Assembly (NCBI GenBank): GCA_013178155.1
Contig: JABLXH010000043.1
Location: 1 to 39,630, forward strand
Length of the DNA stretch: 39,630 bases
Source of the DNA: Armatimonadota bacterium
GTDB taxonomy: Bacteria > Armatimonadota > Zipacnadia > Zipacnadales > UBA11051
Direction of reading: 5' to 3'
A program made the translations under genes and the position numbers. Shown here in pieces: positions 32,019 through 39,630 of this stretch (the first letter of the stretch is position 1; every line of letters starts with the position of its first letter). The notes beneath the pieces are model-generated. The model saw only the letters and a list, made by a program, of their open reading frames with translations. It did not search any database and was not told the origin of the DNA.

Positions 32019-32291
32019 CTACTGCGCTGCCCGTTGCCAGTATTGGGTCTGTGCGACGGGCTGAAGAGTCTTGGCGTCATAGGCCGTCAGCGTGCCGTCG
32101 CAGGCGACGTAGACCATCCCCTCACCGACCACCACCACCGCCTGGGGCACGAACTGCCAGCCTGGCCCCATCATGCCGCCAAAGCCTCCCGGCTGTCCGC
32201 CCGGCGCAGGCTGGGCGAACACCTGCCACGCCGTGGCCAGCACCAGCAGCACTACCGCTACGGCCAGCATCTTCGTTGCCCGACTGTTCAT
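32019..32291 (-). CDS. Small secreted protein with a single PQQ-like beta-propeller blade
   Basis: The product has 90 residues. A signal peptide ends VFA before QPAPGG, then comes a Gly/Met-rich stretch (GGQPGGFGGMMGPG). The rest, VVVVGEGMVYVACDGTLTAYDAKTLQP, looks like one blade of a PQQ/WD-type propeller. One blade cannot form a closed propeller; such short proteins recur in Planctomycetes- and Armatimonadota-like genomes and may oligomerise or be remnants. The ATG has AGGAGA 6 bases upstream, a strong signal that it is translated. It follows the pseudopilin gene by 40 bases on the same strand, suggesting co-expression. Function is unknown. Confidence 0.72.
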   Translation of the reverse strand: MNSRATKMLAVAVVLLVLATAWQVFAQPAPGGQPGGFGGMMGPGWQFVPQAVVVVGEGMVYVACDGTLTAYDAKTLQPVAQTQYWQRAAQ

Positions 32292-32331
32292 GGCTGTCTC
32301 CTTTCGCGCCCGTTGGGGCCCACCGATCGCG

Positions 32332-32952
32332 CTACTCTGTTAGCGCGGGGTTGAACCAGACAGCGTCATTGCCCTCGATAACACTGAGGCTCATGGCCTT
32401 GGCGTGGCCGTCCACGAAGGCCGCGTTGAGCATCTCGTTGTGGCGCGGCGCAAGGCCGTGCCAGCACAGGGGGATCTTGCTGTTGCGTACCCAGTAATCG
32501 GGTCCAATGCGGTTGTCGCCGATGGAATCGGCCACCATCAGCGTGCCAGTGGTGTCGTCCACCTGGCCCAGGCTCTTTTGGCCCAGGTAGTAGCAGTTCA
32601 TTCCATAGGACAGGGGCTGCTTGCCCTCGACGTAGAGGTGCCCCCACATCGAGGTGTTGCCCTCGGAGGCTGACGGACAGCGGAAGATCTGTATGTTCTT
32701 GCAGTAAGGCAGTATCGGATGAGGCCAGTCTGTGGCCTCGGTTGGGCCCTGACTGTGGCTGGGAACACATTCATCGTAGTCCTCGGCATACATCAGGGTT
32801 GCCATCGCAATCTGCCTTACATTGCTCAGGCACGAGGTCTGGCGGGCCTTCTCCCTCGCCTTCGCAAAGACGGGGAACAGAATGGCGGCCAGGATCGCGA
32901 TAATCGCGATCACCACCAGCAGCTCGATGAGGGTGAAACCGCGGCGATTCAT
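32332..32952 (-). CDS. Pseudopilin with DUF1559-type C-terminal domain
   Basis: The product has 206 residues. The leader MNRRG is followed by the prepilin-peptidase cleavage site and [18 protein letters not shown], with Glu at mature position 5, then [19 protein letters not shown]. The C-terminal part has RHNEMLNAAFVDGHAKAM, the DGH motif region of DUF1559-type proteins, and several cysteines. AGGAG lies 9-10 bases before the ATG. Proteins of this kind are exported and assembled by type II secretion or type IV pilus-like machinery, or may be surface proteins; none of that machinery is in the window. It lies 120 bases downstream of another pseudopilin gene of the same kind on the same strand. 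Confidence 0.88.
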   Translation of the reverse strand: MNRRGFTLIELLVVIAIIAILAAILFPVFAKAREKARQTSCLSNVRQIAMATLMYAEDYDECVPSHSQGPTEATDWPHPILPYCKNIQIFRCPSASEGNTSMWGHLYVEGKQPLSYGMNCYYLGQKSLGQVDDTTGTLMVADSIGDNRIGPDYWVRNSKIPLCWHGLAPRHNEMLNAAFVDGHAKAMSLSVIEGNDAVWFNPALTE

Positions 32953-33072
32953 GTCTCTTAGCTCCTTTGCGTGTAGTGCTGAGCCGGGACCAGAGACCTT
33001 GGCGGGAGCAGCGTTAGCTTCTGGCGGGTCGCCGACGTGGCGGGAATCTGGCCCACCGTGCGCCTCCGTCGC

Positions 33073-33741
33073 TCAGCGGTAGGCCAGGCAATACTCAGCC
33101 ACCGTCAGTCCCTGGGGCATGGCTCGCAGCCACTTGGCGTGTCCGTCCATGAACACCAGGTTGTTGCCGTCATTGTGCCGACCAGGAAAAAGCAGGTACA
33201 CGTTTGAGTCGGCGGCAGGCAAGCCGGCGACCTGCAGCTCATTGGTGGGGTCGGCGTCGGAGGTCGCGATGTCGCTGGGCCAGACTGTGTCACGGGTGCC
33301 CGCGTCGGCAACCATCCAGGCGGCCGCAGGTTCGGCGGGCGAATCCAGGCCATAGGCCCCGCGGGCCGAGCCGTAGGTCATGGCCAGGCCCATGGCACAG
33401 GCATTGAAGGTGTAGTGGGTCAGCGCCTGACCCGGCGCCGAGGGGCACTTGTAGATGCCGGTGTTCTTGGTGTAGGGCTCGATGGCCTGCAGCCAACCGG
33501 GCATACCGAGCTCGCCGACATACCCCCAGGCCACAAACGTCTGGCACCAGGGCATCTGGTCATCGTAGTCACTGGCGTACATGCTTACTGCCAGCCCGAT
33601 CTGCTTGAGATTGCTCAGGCAGACCGTCTGTCGCCCCTTCTCCCGTGCCTTGGCGAAGACCGGGAAGAGAATCGCAGCCAGGATCGCGATGATCGCGATC
33701 ACGACCAGCAGCTCGATGAGGGTGAAGCCACGATGGGTCAC
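33073..33741 (-). CDS. Pseudopilin with DUF1559-type C-terminal domain (second copy)
   Basis: The product has 222 residues from the GTG at 33741, giving leader VTHRG before FTLIELLVV; a GTG at 33750 adds three residues. The long hydrophobic helix and [22 protein letters not shown] match the neighbouring copy nearly exactly. The C-terminal half has [22 protein letters not shown], with the DGH-x-KW signature. The nucleotide sequence of the helix region is also strongly similar to the neighbour's, while the C-terminal halves have diverged, which suggests duplication followed by specialisation. The gene is divergent from the two-component system; the 173-base gap (33742-33914) holds no recognised gene and must contain both promoters, though I found no convincing -35/-10 pair. 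Confidence 0.88.
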   Translation of the reverse strand: MTHRGFTLIELLVVIAIIAILAAILFPVFAKAREKGRQTVCLSNLKQIGLAVSMYASDYDDQMPWCQTFVAWGYVGELGMPGWLQAIEPYTKNTGIYKCPSAPGQALTHYTFNACAMGLAMTYGSARGAYGLDSPAEPAAAWMVADAGTRDTVWPSDIATSDADPTNELQVAGLPAADSNVYLLFPGRHNDGNNLVFMDGHAKWLRAMPQGLTVAEYCLAYR

Positions 33742-33914
33742 TGCTAACACCGCCTTCTTCGCGACCGATGCCCCCCGGTTTCCGCAACAGCAGCCCTACA
33801 GGCTGACAGTGTTCATCCTACCCACGGCCAATGACGACACGCCGTTGGCTGCAATGACAGAATTGTAACCGCCGCATGATTGCGCAAGGCGCGGCCCTCT
33901 GCTACCATCAAGCC

Positions 33915-34607
33915 ATGCGTGTGCTACTGGTGGAAGACCAGGAGAAGATCGCCAGCTTCGTCCGGCAGGCGCTGACGGAACAGGGCTTCCTGGTGGACCT
34001 GGCGGACAACGGGGACGATGCCTACGAGCTCGCGCAACAAGGCTGCTACGACGTCATCGTCCTGGACATCATGCTGCCGGGCCGTGATGGCCTGAGCATC
34101 CTGCGTCACCTGCGCGAGCAGAAAAACCCGGTCCCGGTTATCCTGTTGACCGCACGCACCGGCCTCAATGAGCGGCTCGAGGGGCTCAATCTCGGCGCCG
34201 ATGACTACGTGACCAAACCCTTCTATGCCGAGGAACTGATCGCTCGCATTCATGCCGTGGTTCGTCGCACCTCGGGGCATCAGCAGAGCGTGCTGCAGAT
34301 AGACGACGTGGTCATCAACCTCATCACGCGCGAGGTGCGCCGGGGCGACCAGCAAGTTGAGCTGACAGCCCGCGAGTTCAGTCTGCTGGAATACCTCATG
34401 CGGTCTCCCGGTCGCGTTTTCCCGCGCACACAGATCCTCGACCATGTGTGGGGGTATAGCTTCGATCCTTCCAGCAATGTAGTGGACGTCTACGTGCGTC
34501 GTCTCCGGCAGAAGCTCGACCCTACCGGGGAGCGTCAGCTCATCGAGGCCGTTCGTGGCGTCGGTTACCGCATAAGGCCCCCGGTCAAGGACGCGTCTGG
34601 TCCATGA
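33915..34607 (+). CDS. OmpR/PhoB-family two-component response regulator
   Basis: The product has 230 residues. The receiver domain (1-120) has the acidic pair E7/D8, the phosphoacceptor Asp51 in VIVLDIMLPGRDG, the conserved Thr in LLTAR, and the Lys in YVTKPF. The C-terminal winged-helix DNA-binding domain (about 130-225) has LTAREFSLLEYLMRSPGRV and VVDVYVRRLRQKLDP, typical of the OmpR class. It resembles regulators such as CusR and other envelope or metal responders, but the signal cannot be read. The ATG at 33915 lacks a clear ribosome binding site; an ATG at 33876 would add 13 unconserved residues. Its stop overlaps the kinase start by 4 bases. Confidence 0.93.
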   Translation: MRVLLVEDQEKIASFVRQALTEQGFLVDLADNGDDAYELAQQGCYDVIVLDIMLPGRDGLSILRHLREQKNPVPVILLTARTGLNERLEGLNLGADDYVTKPFYAEELIARIHAVVRRTSGHQQSVLQIDDVVINLITREVRRGDQQVELTAREFSLLEYLMRSPGRVFPRTQILDHVWGYSFDPSSNVVDVYVRRLRQKLDPTGERQLIEAVRGVGYRIRPPVKDASGP

Positions 34608-36148
34608 GAAACTCTTTCCGCGCGCGTCTGGCTCTCTTCTCGGTCGGCGTCTCGGGGCTGGTGCTGCTGGTCTTTGCCGTGTCCGTCTGGCAGTTCAGCC
34701 AACGCCTCGGGTTGCGCCAACTGGACCAGCAGATGGCTGAAATGCTGGGGCCCATCCTCGCCGTACCCCACGCCCCGGAGCACTGGTCGTGGATTGCCAC
34801 CGGTGTGAACATGCGCTTCGCCAGCGAGGGCGGTGGCGGTTGCTTGATGCTGGTCAAGGGGATGGGGGGAAGGATCCTCCTGCAGTCCGAGAACTGGCCC
34901 GATGAGCTGGCCCCGGCTTCGTTCCCCGATCCGGATCCGAGGGGCCCGGAACTGTATCTGCCACCGATGCCGGCGGCGCCGTCGGGTGGCGCCAAGGGCG
35001 CTGGGAAAGGGGCCCAGGCGCCCGCCCCGCCACAGGGGCCCCAGGCGGCGTGGCGCTTCCTGCGCATGACCCTGCCGCGGTTTGAGACCCGCCGCCTGGA
35101 GGGGAGCAACTGGCGGCTGTGCGTGGAGCAGAATGAGCAGGTTACCTTTGTGCTTGGCGTCAGTCTGGCCCGTCTGGAGGCCGAGATGGCGCGCATCGGC
35201 TATGCCTTCGTGGCCGCGCTGCCCCTTGCTCTGCTTATCATCGGGGCGGGTAGCTGGATGGGCTCAGGACGCGCCCTGCGTTCGGTGGAGGAGTTGGCCC
35301 GCGCTGCCGAGTCGGTCAACGCCAGCAGCCTTGACCAGCGCCTCGCGCCCGAGGCTGTGGAGAGGGAGTTCCGGCGTCTCGTCACGGTCTTCAACAGCAT
35401 GCTGGACCGTCTCGAACGGAGCTTCAGCCAGGCGCTGCGCTTCAGTGCCGACGCTGCCCACGAGTTCCGTACGCCGCTGACCGTGCTGCAGGGGCAGATC
35501 GAGCAAGCCCTGATGCGCGCTCCTGCCGGCTCCGAAGAGCAGGAGCTGTATGGCGACTTGCTGGACGAAGTGCAGCGCCTGAAGGCGATTGCCCAGAAGC
35601 TCCTGCTGCTGTCTCAGGCCGATTCCGGTCAGTTGCAGCCGACGCTGGAGCCCGTTGACCTGAGTGATATCATCGAGGAGACGGTCGAGGACACCCAGGT
35701 CCTGGCGGCGGACCTCGCCGTTCACGCCCGGGTCGCTCCGGGTGTGAGGGTGATGGCTGACCGTGATCTGCTGCGCCAGGCTCTCACGAACCTCGCCAGC
35801 AACGCCACCAAGTACAACCGGGAAGGCGGGGAGATCGTCTTCGAACTGGCTGCACGGGACGGCTGGGCTGAGCTCGACATGAGCAACACTGGCCCGGGCA
35901 TCCCCCCTGAGGACCAGGAGCGGCTTTTTGAGCGCTTCTACCGGGCAGATCGGGCGCGCAGCCGGCGCACCGAGGGGGCCGGCCTGGGGCTCAGTCTGGC
36001 CAGGGAAATCATCCGTGTCCACGGCGGCGACCTGGTCCTGCTGGGCAGTGGCGACGACCGCACCACGTTCCGGATGACGCTACCCCTGGCCGAAAGCTCC
36101 GCTCCGCCCCCGGGTGATGGCCGCTCCTCAATGCCGGGACCAGTCTAG
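34604..36148 (+). CDS. Membrane sensor histidine kinase partner of the response regulator
   Basis: The product has 514 residues. The first membrane segment lies at about residues 9-30, a periplasmic sensor region extends to about 195, and the second segment (about 200-220) is followed by a HAMP linker (LRSVEELARAAESV). The phosphoacceptor is H286 in DAAHEFRTPL. The ATPase part has the N box NLASNATKY, G1 NTGPGIPPED, F box LFERFYR and G2 GAGLGLSL. The sensor region contains a Pro/Ala/Gly-rich low-complexity insertion at about residues 121-148, which is not typical. The start codon overlaps the regulator stop (ATGA). The last 21 bases overlap the convergent beta-helix gene. The signal is unknown. 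Confidence 0.93.
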   Translation: MRNSFRARLALFSVGVSGLVLLVFAVSVWQFSQRLGLRQLDQQMAEMLGPILAVPHAPEHWSWIATGVNMRFASEGGGGCLMLVKGMGGRILLQSENWPDELAPASFPDPDPRGPELYLPPMPAAPSGGAKGAGKGAQAPAPPQGPQAAWRFLRMTLPRFETRRLEGSNWRLCVEQNEQVTFVLGVSLARLEAEMARIGYAFVAALPLALLIIGAGSWMGSGRALRSVEELARAAESVNASSLDQRLAPEAVEREFRRLVTVFNSMLDRLERSFSQALRFSADAAHEFRTPLTVLQGQIEQALMRAPAGSEEQELYGDLLDEVQRLKAIAQKLLLLSQADSGQLQPTLEPVDLSDIIEETVEDTQVLAADLAVHARVAPGVRVMADRDLLRQALTNLASNATKYNREGGEIVFELAARDGWAELDMSNTGPGIPPEDQERLFERFYRADRARSRRTEGAGLGLSLAREIIRVHGGDLVLLGSGDDRTTFRMTLPLAESSAPPPGDGRSSMPGPV

Positions 36149-38809
36149 CTGCATCTGCTCCCGCGCCCCCACCGCCTCCACGATCGGCCAGGAGGCTCTC
36201 AGTGCGTCCTCATACGGCCCGATCTCGTCCACCGGGATTGGCTCAAACCCCAGGGCCAGCGCCGGCGAGCCCGGCTGCAACCGGTAGTCGTCGCGGTCGC
36301 GGTCCACGAAGAGCGGGTCTGCGATGACGGAGTGAACGTCGAGGCCAAGCGCTTGCCAGGCCTCCCACTCGCTCATTGGCACCGCCTCGCGTAGGTCCAC
36401 GTCGTCCACCCAGACGGTGCCCGTCCCCTCAGGGACGTCAATCCTGATCACAACGGTTGCCATGCCCTCGTGCCAGTCGGGGTCGCCTGGCGCCGGGAAG
36501 CGGAAGGTGCTCTCCACGCGCTGCCATTCGGGTCCCGCCGTAACCCCGCTGGGCCGTGACCAGAAGTACTTGCCCGCCTCGTAGGCCTGAGGCATCAGGG
36601 ATACCGGCGTCGCCTGCTCGGCGCGGACACTGGCTGAAAGCTGATAGGTTTGGCCCGGCTCCAGCGCGATCGGCTCGCTGACGAAGTTGGGGCACAGTCG
36701 CTGTCCGCTACTGTCAGTGGTTGTCCCGCGCCCCTCGATGCGCAAGGACGCCTCGCGACCCTGACGCACGTCACCGTCCACGCCGGCCCACGACTCGCCA
36801 GGGCGCACCTGCCAGCGCCAGCCGGGGGGGAGTTCGCCCGGGGCGCCCTCCTCAAAGCCTGGGTTGGGCGCCAGGTTCGGCCCCGTCAGCTCCTTCACTG
36901 CGGTCACACCCGTCAGGATAGGGCCGCCGTCGTGCCAGATGAGGTTGTAGTCCGACTCCGTCTTGTCAAAGGGCAGGTTGTAGTGCGCGTAGAGCCGTGC
37001 TCCGGGTTCGCGGTAAGCCACGATGTTGCGCAGGAACTTGTTGCCCGCCATCTGCCAGGCGTCTTCCAGGCTCTCTGTAAGCTCCTCATAGCCCGGGTAC
37101 TTCAGGTACGCCTCGGTGCCGTGAAACTGGTTCCAGGTCTCGGTCATCATCGGAACGGGGTGGCCACCCTTGACGTAGCCGCTGTACTGCATCTGGCTGT
37201 CCCGGCCGTCCACGAAGATGTTATTCTCGATGATGTTGTCACGGCCGCCGTGCACATGGGCCCCACCCAGGATCGTCCGGGCCACGATGTTGCCGTGGAC
37301 ATGCGTGCCGCAGGTCCCGTCGTCCAGGTAGATCCCCCAGTTGAAGTGGGGCGAGGTCCACCGCCCGTTCTCCCAGCCGAAGCCAACGATGTCGTGCAGG
37401 TAGTTGTACCGAATCTCAGTGCCGCGCTTCGTCCAGTCCACTTGCCAGGAGTAAATCGCCCCGCAGTCGGCGGTCTCCAGGTTGCAGTGGCGGATCTCGT
37501 TGAACTCGATGACATGGTCGTTCCCGCCCCAGACGATGCCGAAGCGCGGGCAGTCGTGGATGAGGTTGTGCGAGACCCGGTTGCCCACACCGGCCAGAGA
37601 GACCCCTACGCCCTGCTTGTAGTAGACCCCTGTGTGGTGGAGGTAGTTGTTGTCGGCGAAGTTGCCGGCCGGTGACAGGGTGTCGCGGTCGCCGCCGTCC
37701 AAAGAGATCGCGTGGGCGCCTACGTGGTGGATGTCGCAGCCCACCACGCCGTTGCCCGTGCCGCCGTTGATGGACACGCCGGAGCCGCCGTAGTCGCCAA
37801 CATTGCGGACGACACAGCCAGCAACGCGACAGTTTGTGGTGTTCGTCAGCGTGATGGCGGTGCTCTCACAACACTCGAAGACGATGCTGCGGAAGCTGAC
37901 CTCGGCCGTTCCCTCTCGCAACTCCACGATTGTGGGCATCACGGGCACGTAGACAGCCATGGTCGCGGGGTCCACATCCTCCGGAGGCCAGAAATGCAGC
38001 GTCCAGGTGTCGCGGTCCAGGTACCATTCGCCCGGCGCATCGAGCTCCTCGGCGAGGTTCTGGACGAAGTAGCGGTCGCCGGGGCGGATAGGGTACGAGG
38101 CATCCGACCGCAGGGTGATGACGCGGCCCTCCCGGTCAATCCCCGCGATGCCGATGATGTTGTTCCACCAGTTGTAGCGCGGGAAGACGAAGACCTCTCC
38201 CTCCTCGGGGCGGGCCCAGGGCCGGCTATCGGCCTCCCGGTACCGGAGGGTGTTGCGGGTCTCGCCGGGGACATCGGCGTACATTGGTACCGGCTCGCCG
38301 TCAACGTAGGCCCAGCCACCGGTGACAGGGTGATCGGCGTCGTAGTTGGGGTACCGAGCCAGCGGCATGCGTCGGCCGTTACAGAGAAGCTGGCGGAAGT
38401 AGATGCCCTGCAGGCCCTGAGCCCGCAGGTCTGTCTTGAGCACTTGTCCCCGGTCGGGCTGCCAGCCACCCAGGGTCCTGCCGCCCACCACCACCGGCTT
38501 CTCCGGCCCCTCGCCGCGGTAGACTACCGGCGTCGCGGGCGTCCCCCCGTCCTGGGCCTCCAGCACCAGCGTCCTCGGCATCTGGTAGAGTCCCGGCCGC
38601 AGGAGCACCTCCACGCCGCCGTCCGGCAGCGGACCGGCCTGCTTAAGCGCCCGCACGGCGTCCCGCGCCCGCTCGAGGGTCGCAAAGGGCTCCCGCTCCG
38701 TGCCGGCGGCAGCGTCACTGCCGTCAGGAGCCACATAGAACGTTACCGGCGCCGCCAGCACCGGCCCGACGACGAGCAGCACCATCAGCAGCGCACAGGC
38801 AGCCAGCAT
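36128..38809 (-). CDS. Secreted right-handed beta-helix glycosidase-like protein (GH141-like) with nested carbohydrate-binding domain
   Basis: The product has 893 residues. A signal peptide (MLAACALLMVLLVVGPVLA) precedes FYVAPDGSDAAAGTEREPFATLERARDAVR, an opening (given here by its start) seen in GH141 and related parallel beta-helix proteins. Many Asn-rich coils follow (IENNIFVDGRDS, VIEFNEIRHCN, LEGNTTNC-like turns) up to about residue 640. Residues about 645-805 look like a CBM4/9-type jelly roll: NLAPNPGFEEG, WRWQVRPGESWAG, YQLSASVRAEQ, VWVDDVDLRE. After it the beta-helix end resumes with LGLDVHSVIADPLFVD and LQPGSPALALGF. GGAGG lies 9 bases before the ATG. GH141 members include fucosidases and xylanases; family assignment here is tentative. 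The stop codon lies inside the end of the convergent kinase gene. Confidence 0.8.
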   Translation of the reverse strand: MLAACALLMVLLVVGPVLAAPVTFYVAPDGSDAAAGTEREPFATLERARDAVRALKQAGPLPDGGVEVLLRPGLYQMPRTLVLEAQDGGTPATPVVYRGEGPEKPVVVGGRTLGGWQPDRGQVLKTDLRAQGLQGIYFRQLLCNGRRMPLARYPNYDADHPVTGGWAYVDGEPVPMYADVPGETRNTLRYREADSRPWARPEEGEVFVFPRYNWWNNIIGIAGIDREGRVITLRSDASYPIRPGDRYFVQNLAEELDAPGEWYLDRDTWTLHFWPPEDVDPATMAVYVPVMPTIVELREGTAEVSFRSIVFECCESTAITLTNTTNCRVAGCVVRNVGDYGGSGVSINGGTGNGVVGCDIHHVGAHAISLDGGDRDTLSPAGNFADNNYLHHTGVYYKQGVGVSLAGVGNRVSHNLIHDCPRFGIVWGGNDHVIEFNEIRHCNLETADCGAIYSWQVDWTKRGTEIRYNYLHDIVGFGWENGRWTSPHFNWGIYLDDGTCGTHVHGNIVARTILGGAHVHGGRDNIIENNIFVDGRDSQMQYSGYVKGGHPVPMMTETWNQFHGTEAYLKYPGYEELTESLEDAWQMAGNKFLRNIVAYREPGARLYAHYNLPFDKTESDYNLIWHDGGPILTGVTAVKELTGPNLAPNPGFEEGAPGELPPGWRWQVRPGESWAGVDGDVRQGREASLRIEGRGTTTDSSGQRLCPNFVSEPIALEPGQTYQLSASVRAEQATPVSLMPQAYEAGKYFWSRPSGVTAGPEWQRVESTFRFPAPGDPDWHEGMATVVIRIDVPEGTGTVWVDDVDLREAVPMSEWEAWQALGLDVHSVIADPLFVDRDRDDYRLQPGSPALALGFEPIPVDEIGPYEDALRASWPIVEAVGAREQMQLDWSRH

Positions 38810-38939
38810 CGCGACCGACCTCCTTCTCTCTGCCGGAACGGTTCGCCGCCATGGCTGGCTTCACCTCACCGCAGGCACGGGCAGGTACAGTCGGGTCCAA
38901 GGGGCGAACCTACCCGCCACCCCTGAACGCGAGGCCCAC

Positions 38940-39630
38940 ATGCCCGAGACTGACCTGTCCGCGATTTTCGCCCTTGATGGCGCCAAGTGCATCACCGCCG
39001 AGGAGCACTTCGGCATCAAGGGCTTCATGCTGACCGCCAGCGTGCCTCACCGCGACGCGCTCTGCGTCAGGGGCCTCTGGGCGCCACCGTATGCCAGCAC
39101 TGACTTCATCCTGGAGCCCCGCCTACGCGGCGAGAAGGTGCCCACCACTGATTACTGGTGGAACGGCAACGAGTGCCGCCGCGTGGGCCGACTGGGCGAG
39201 CTGCGGATCGAGAGCGCACTGGTCGTGGCGATGGAGGAGCGGTGCGGCCTGCTGGAGTTCACGGTCACCAACACCGGCAGCGTGGCGGCCACTGTGCCCG
39301 TGCAGTTGGCCATCCGTGGTGGCGTGGACCATGTGAGCTTCTGGGAGTTCGCGGGCCCCGGCAGCACTGAGGCGACCCTGCCCTGGGCTGACCGCGCCCG
39401 CGGTTGGGCGGCGGCGAATGACGGCAGTCTGCTGGCGAAGACAAAGCCTGTCGGGGAGCTCGCGCTGGCGACCGACCTCCCCGACCCACGCTGGGAGACC
39501 ATGTCTGGCCACTGGGAGGCCCGCGTAGCTCTCGGCCCTGGCGAGAGTGGCACCTATCACGTCGCTTTCGCCCTCGATGCCCCCGGGGCAGCAGCCAGAG
39601 CGTGCCGCGCGCTGCTGCGCCGCGGCCCTG
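38940..39630 (+). CDS. Unrecognised protein, 3' end beyond the window
   Basis: An ATG at 38940 (GAGG 5 bases upstream) opens a frame that stays open to the last base, at least 230 residues, beginning MPETDLSAIFALDGAKCITAE. There is no signal peptide. The visible part is rich in beta-strand patterns (LLEFTVTNTGSVAATVPVQLAI, ESGTYHVAFALD), as in N-terminal beta-sandwich domains of large glycoside hydrolases such as glucosidases or debranching-type enzymes. I do not recognise a family, and no catalytic domain is in view. It is divergent from the beta-helix gene; the 130-base gap between them holds no gene. The codon pattern and GC content look like those of the neighbours. Confidence 0.65.
   Translation, partial: MPETDLSAIFALDGAKCITAEEHFGIKGFMLTASVPHRDALCVRGLWAPPYASTDFILEPRLRGEKVPTTDYWWNGNECRRVGRLGELRIESALVVAMEERCGLLEFTVTNTGSVAATVPVQLAIRGGVDHVSFWEFAGPGSTEATLPWADRARGWAAANDGSLLAKTKPVGELALATDLPDPRWETMSGHWEARVALGPGESGTYHVAFALDAPGAAARACRALLRRGP

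Noticed and set aside
37712-38926. A 404-codon plus-strand open frame antisense to the beta-helix gene
   Set aside because: The minus strand encodes a signal peptide and beta-helix motifs; the plus-strand product shows no domain and is an effect of high GC content.
1-39630. tRNA, rRNA, CRISPR array, insertion sequence or phage genes
   Set aside because: Scanning the intergenic gaps showed no cloverleaf-like sequences, no regularly spaced repeats, and no transposase or integrase motifs in any plausible frame.

Overview
The window is a dense, GC-rich stretch of bacterial chromosome, probably from an uncultivated environmental bacterium. Three DUF1559-type pseudopilins with the N-terminal pattern [10 protein letters not shown] followed by [10 protein letters not shown], a DUF6785-like membrane protein and many large secreted carbohydrate-active proteins point to Armatimonadota or a related lineage. 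This is an inference from gene content; no rRNA or other marker gene lies in the window. A diderm envelope is implied by the lipid A acyltransferase and the Arn-type genes at the left edge.

Positions 1-5684 (+) form a cell-envelope operon: an LpxL/HtrB acyltransferase (cut by the window edge), an ArnT-like GT83 transferase, an ArnC-like GT2, and the two halves of ArnA as separate genes (formyltransferase, then NAD-dependent decarboxylase/epimerase). A DUF6785-like membrane protein follows (5733-7700). Positions 7755-9106 hold a polyphosphate glucokinase (-) and a VOC-fold protein (+).

Positions 9118-14954 (-) read as one molybdate/tungstate gene group: ModA/ModB/ModC-type ABC transporter, an E1-like protein with an altered nucleotide site, a MoaD-like sulfur carrier ending in Gly-Ala, a second canonical MoeB/ThiF protein, and a uroporphyrinogen-decarboxylase-like protein.

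Positions 16072-18097 (+) hold the most unusual locus. It is a compact three-gene operon: a cysteine-free thioredoxin-like protein, a fusion of an E2-type lipoyl domain to a thioredoxin-like domain with CxxCxxC, and a NifS/IscS-type cysteine desulfurase with a cysteine-rich tail. I propose it as a candidate lipoyl-linked sulfur or redox relay. A pseudopilin gene (-) sits between it and the Mo/W genes.

Positions 18105-29977 are a glycan-utilisation locus: a GH3 enzyme (-) divergent from three large secreted proteins (+). These are a 1613-residue multidomain protein, a five-bladed-propeller glycosidase-like protein and a discoidin/TIM-barrel-like protein. Positions 30074-33741 (-) hold an alkaline-phosphatase-superfamily phosphodiesterase, a small single-blade secreted protein and two pseudopilins. 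Positions 33915-36148 (+) encode an OmpR-type response regulator and its histidine kinase. Position 36128 onward holds a secreted beta-helix glycosidase-like protein with a nested carbohydrate-binding domain (-), and a truncated gene of unknown function runs off the right edge. I saw no tRNA, rRNA, CRISPR array, insertion sequence or phage gene.
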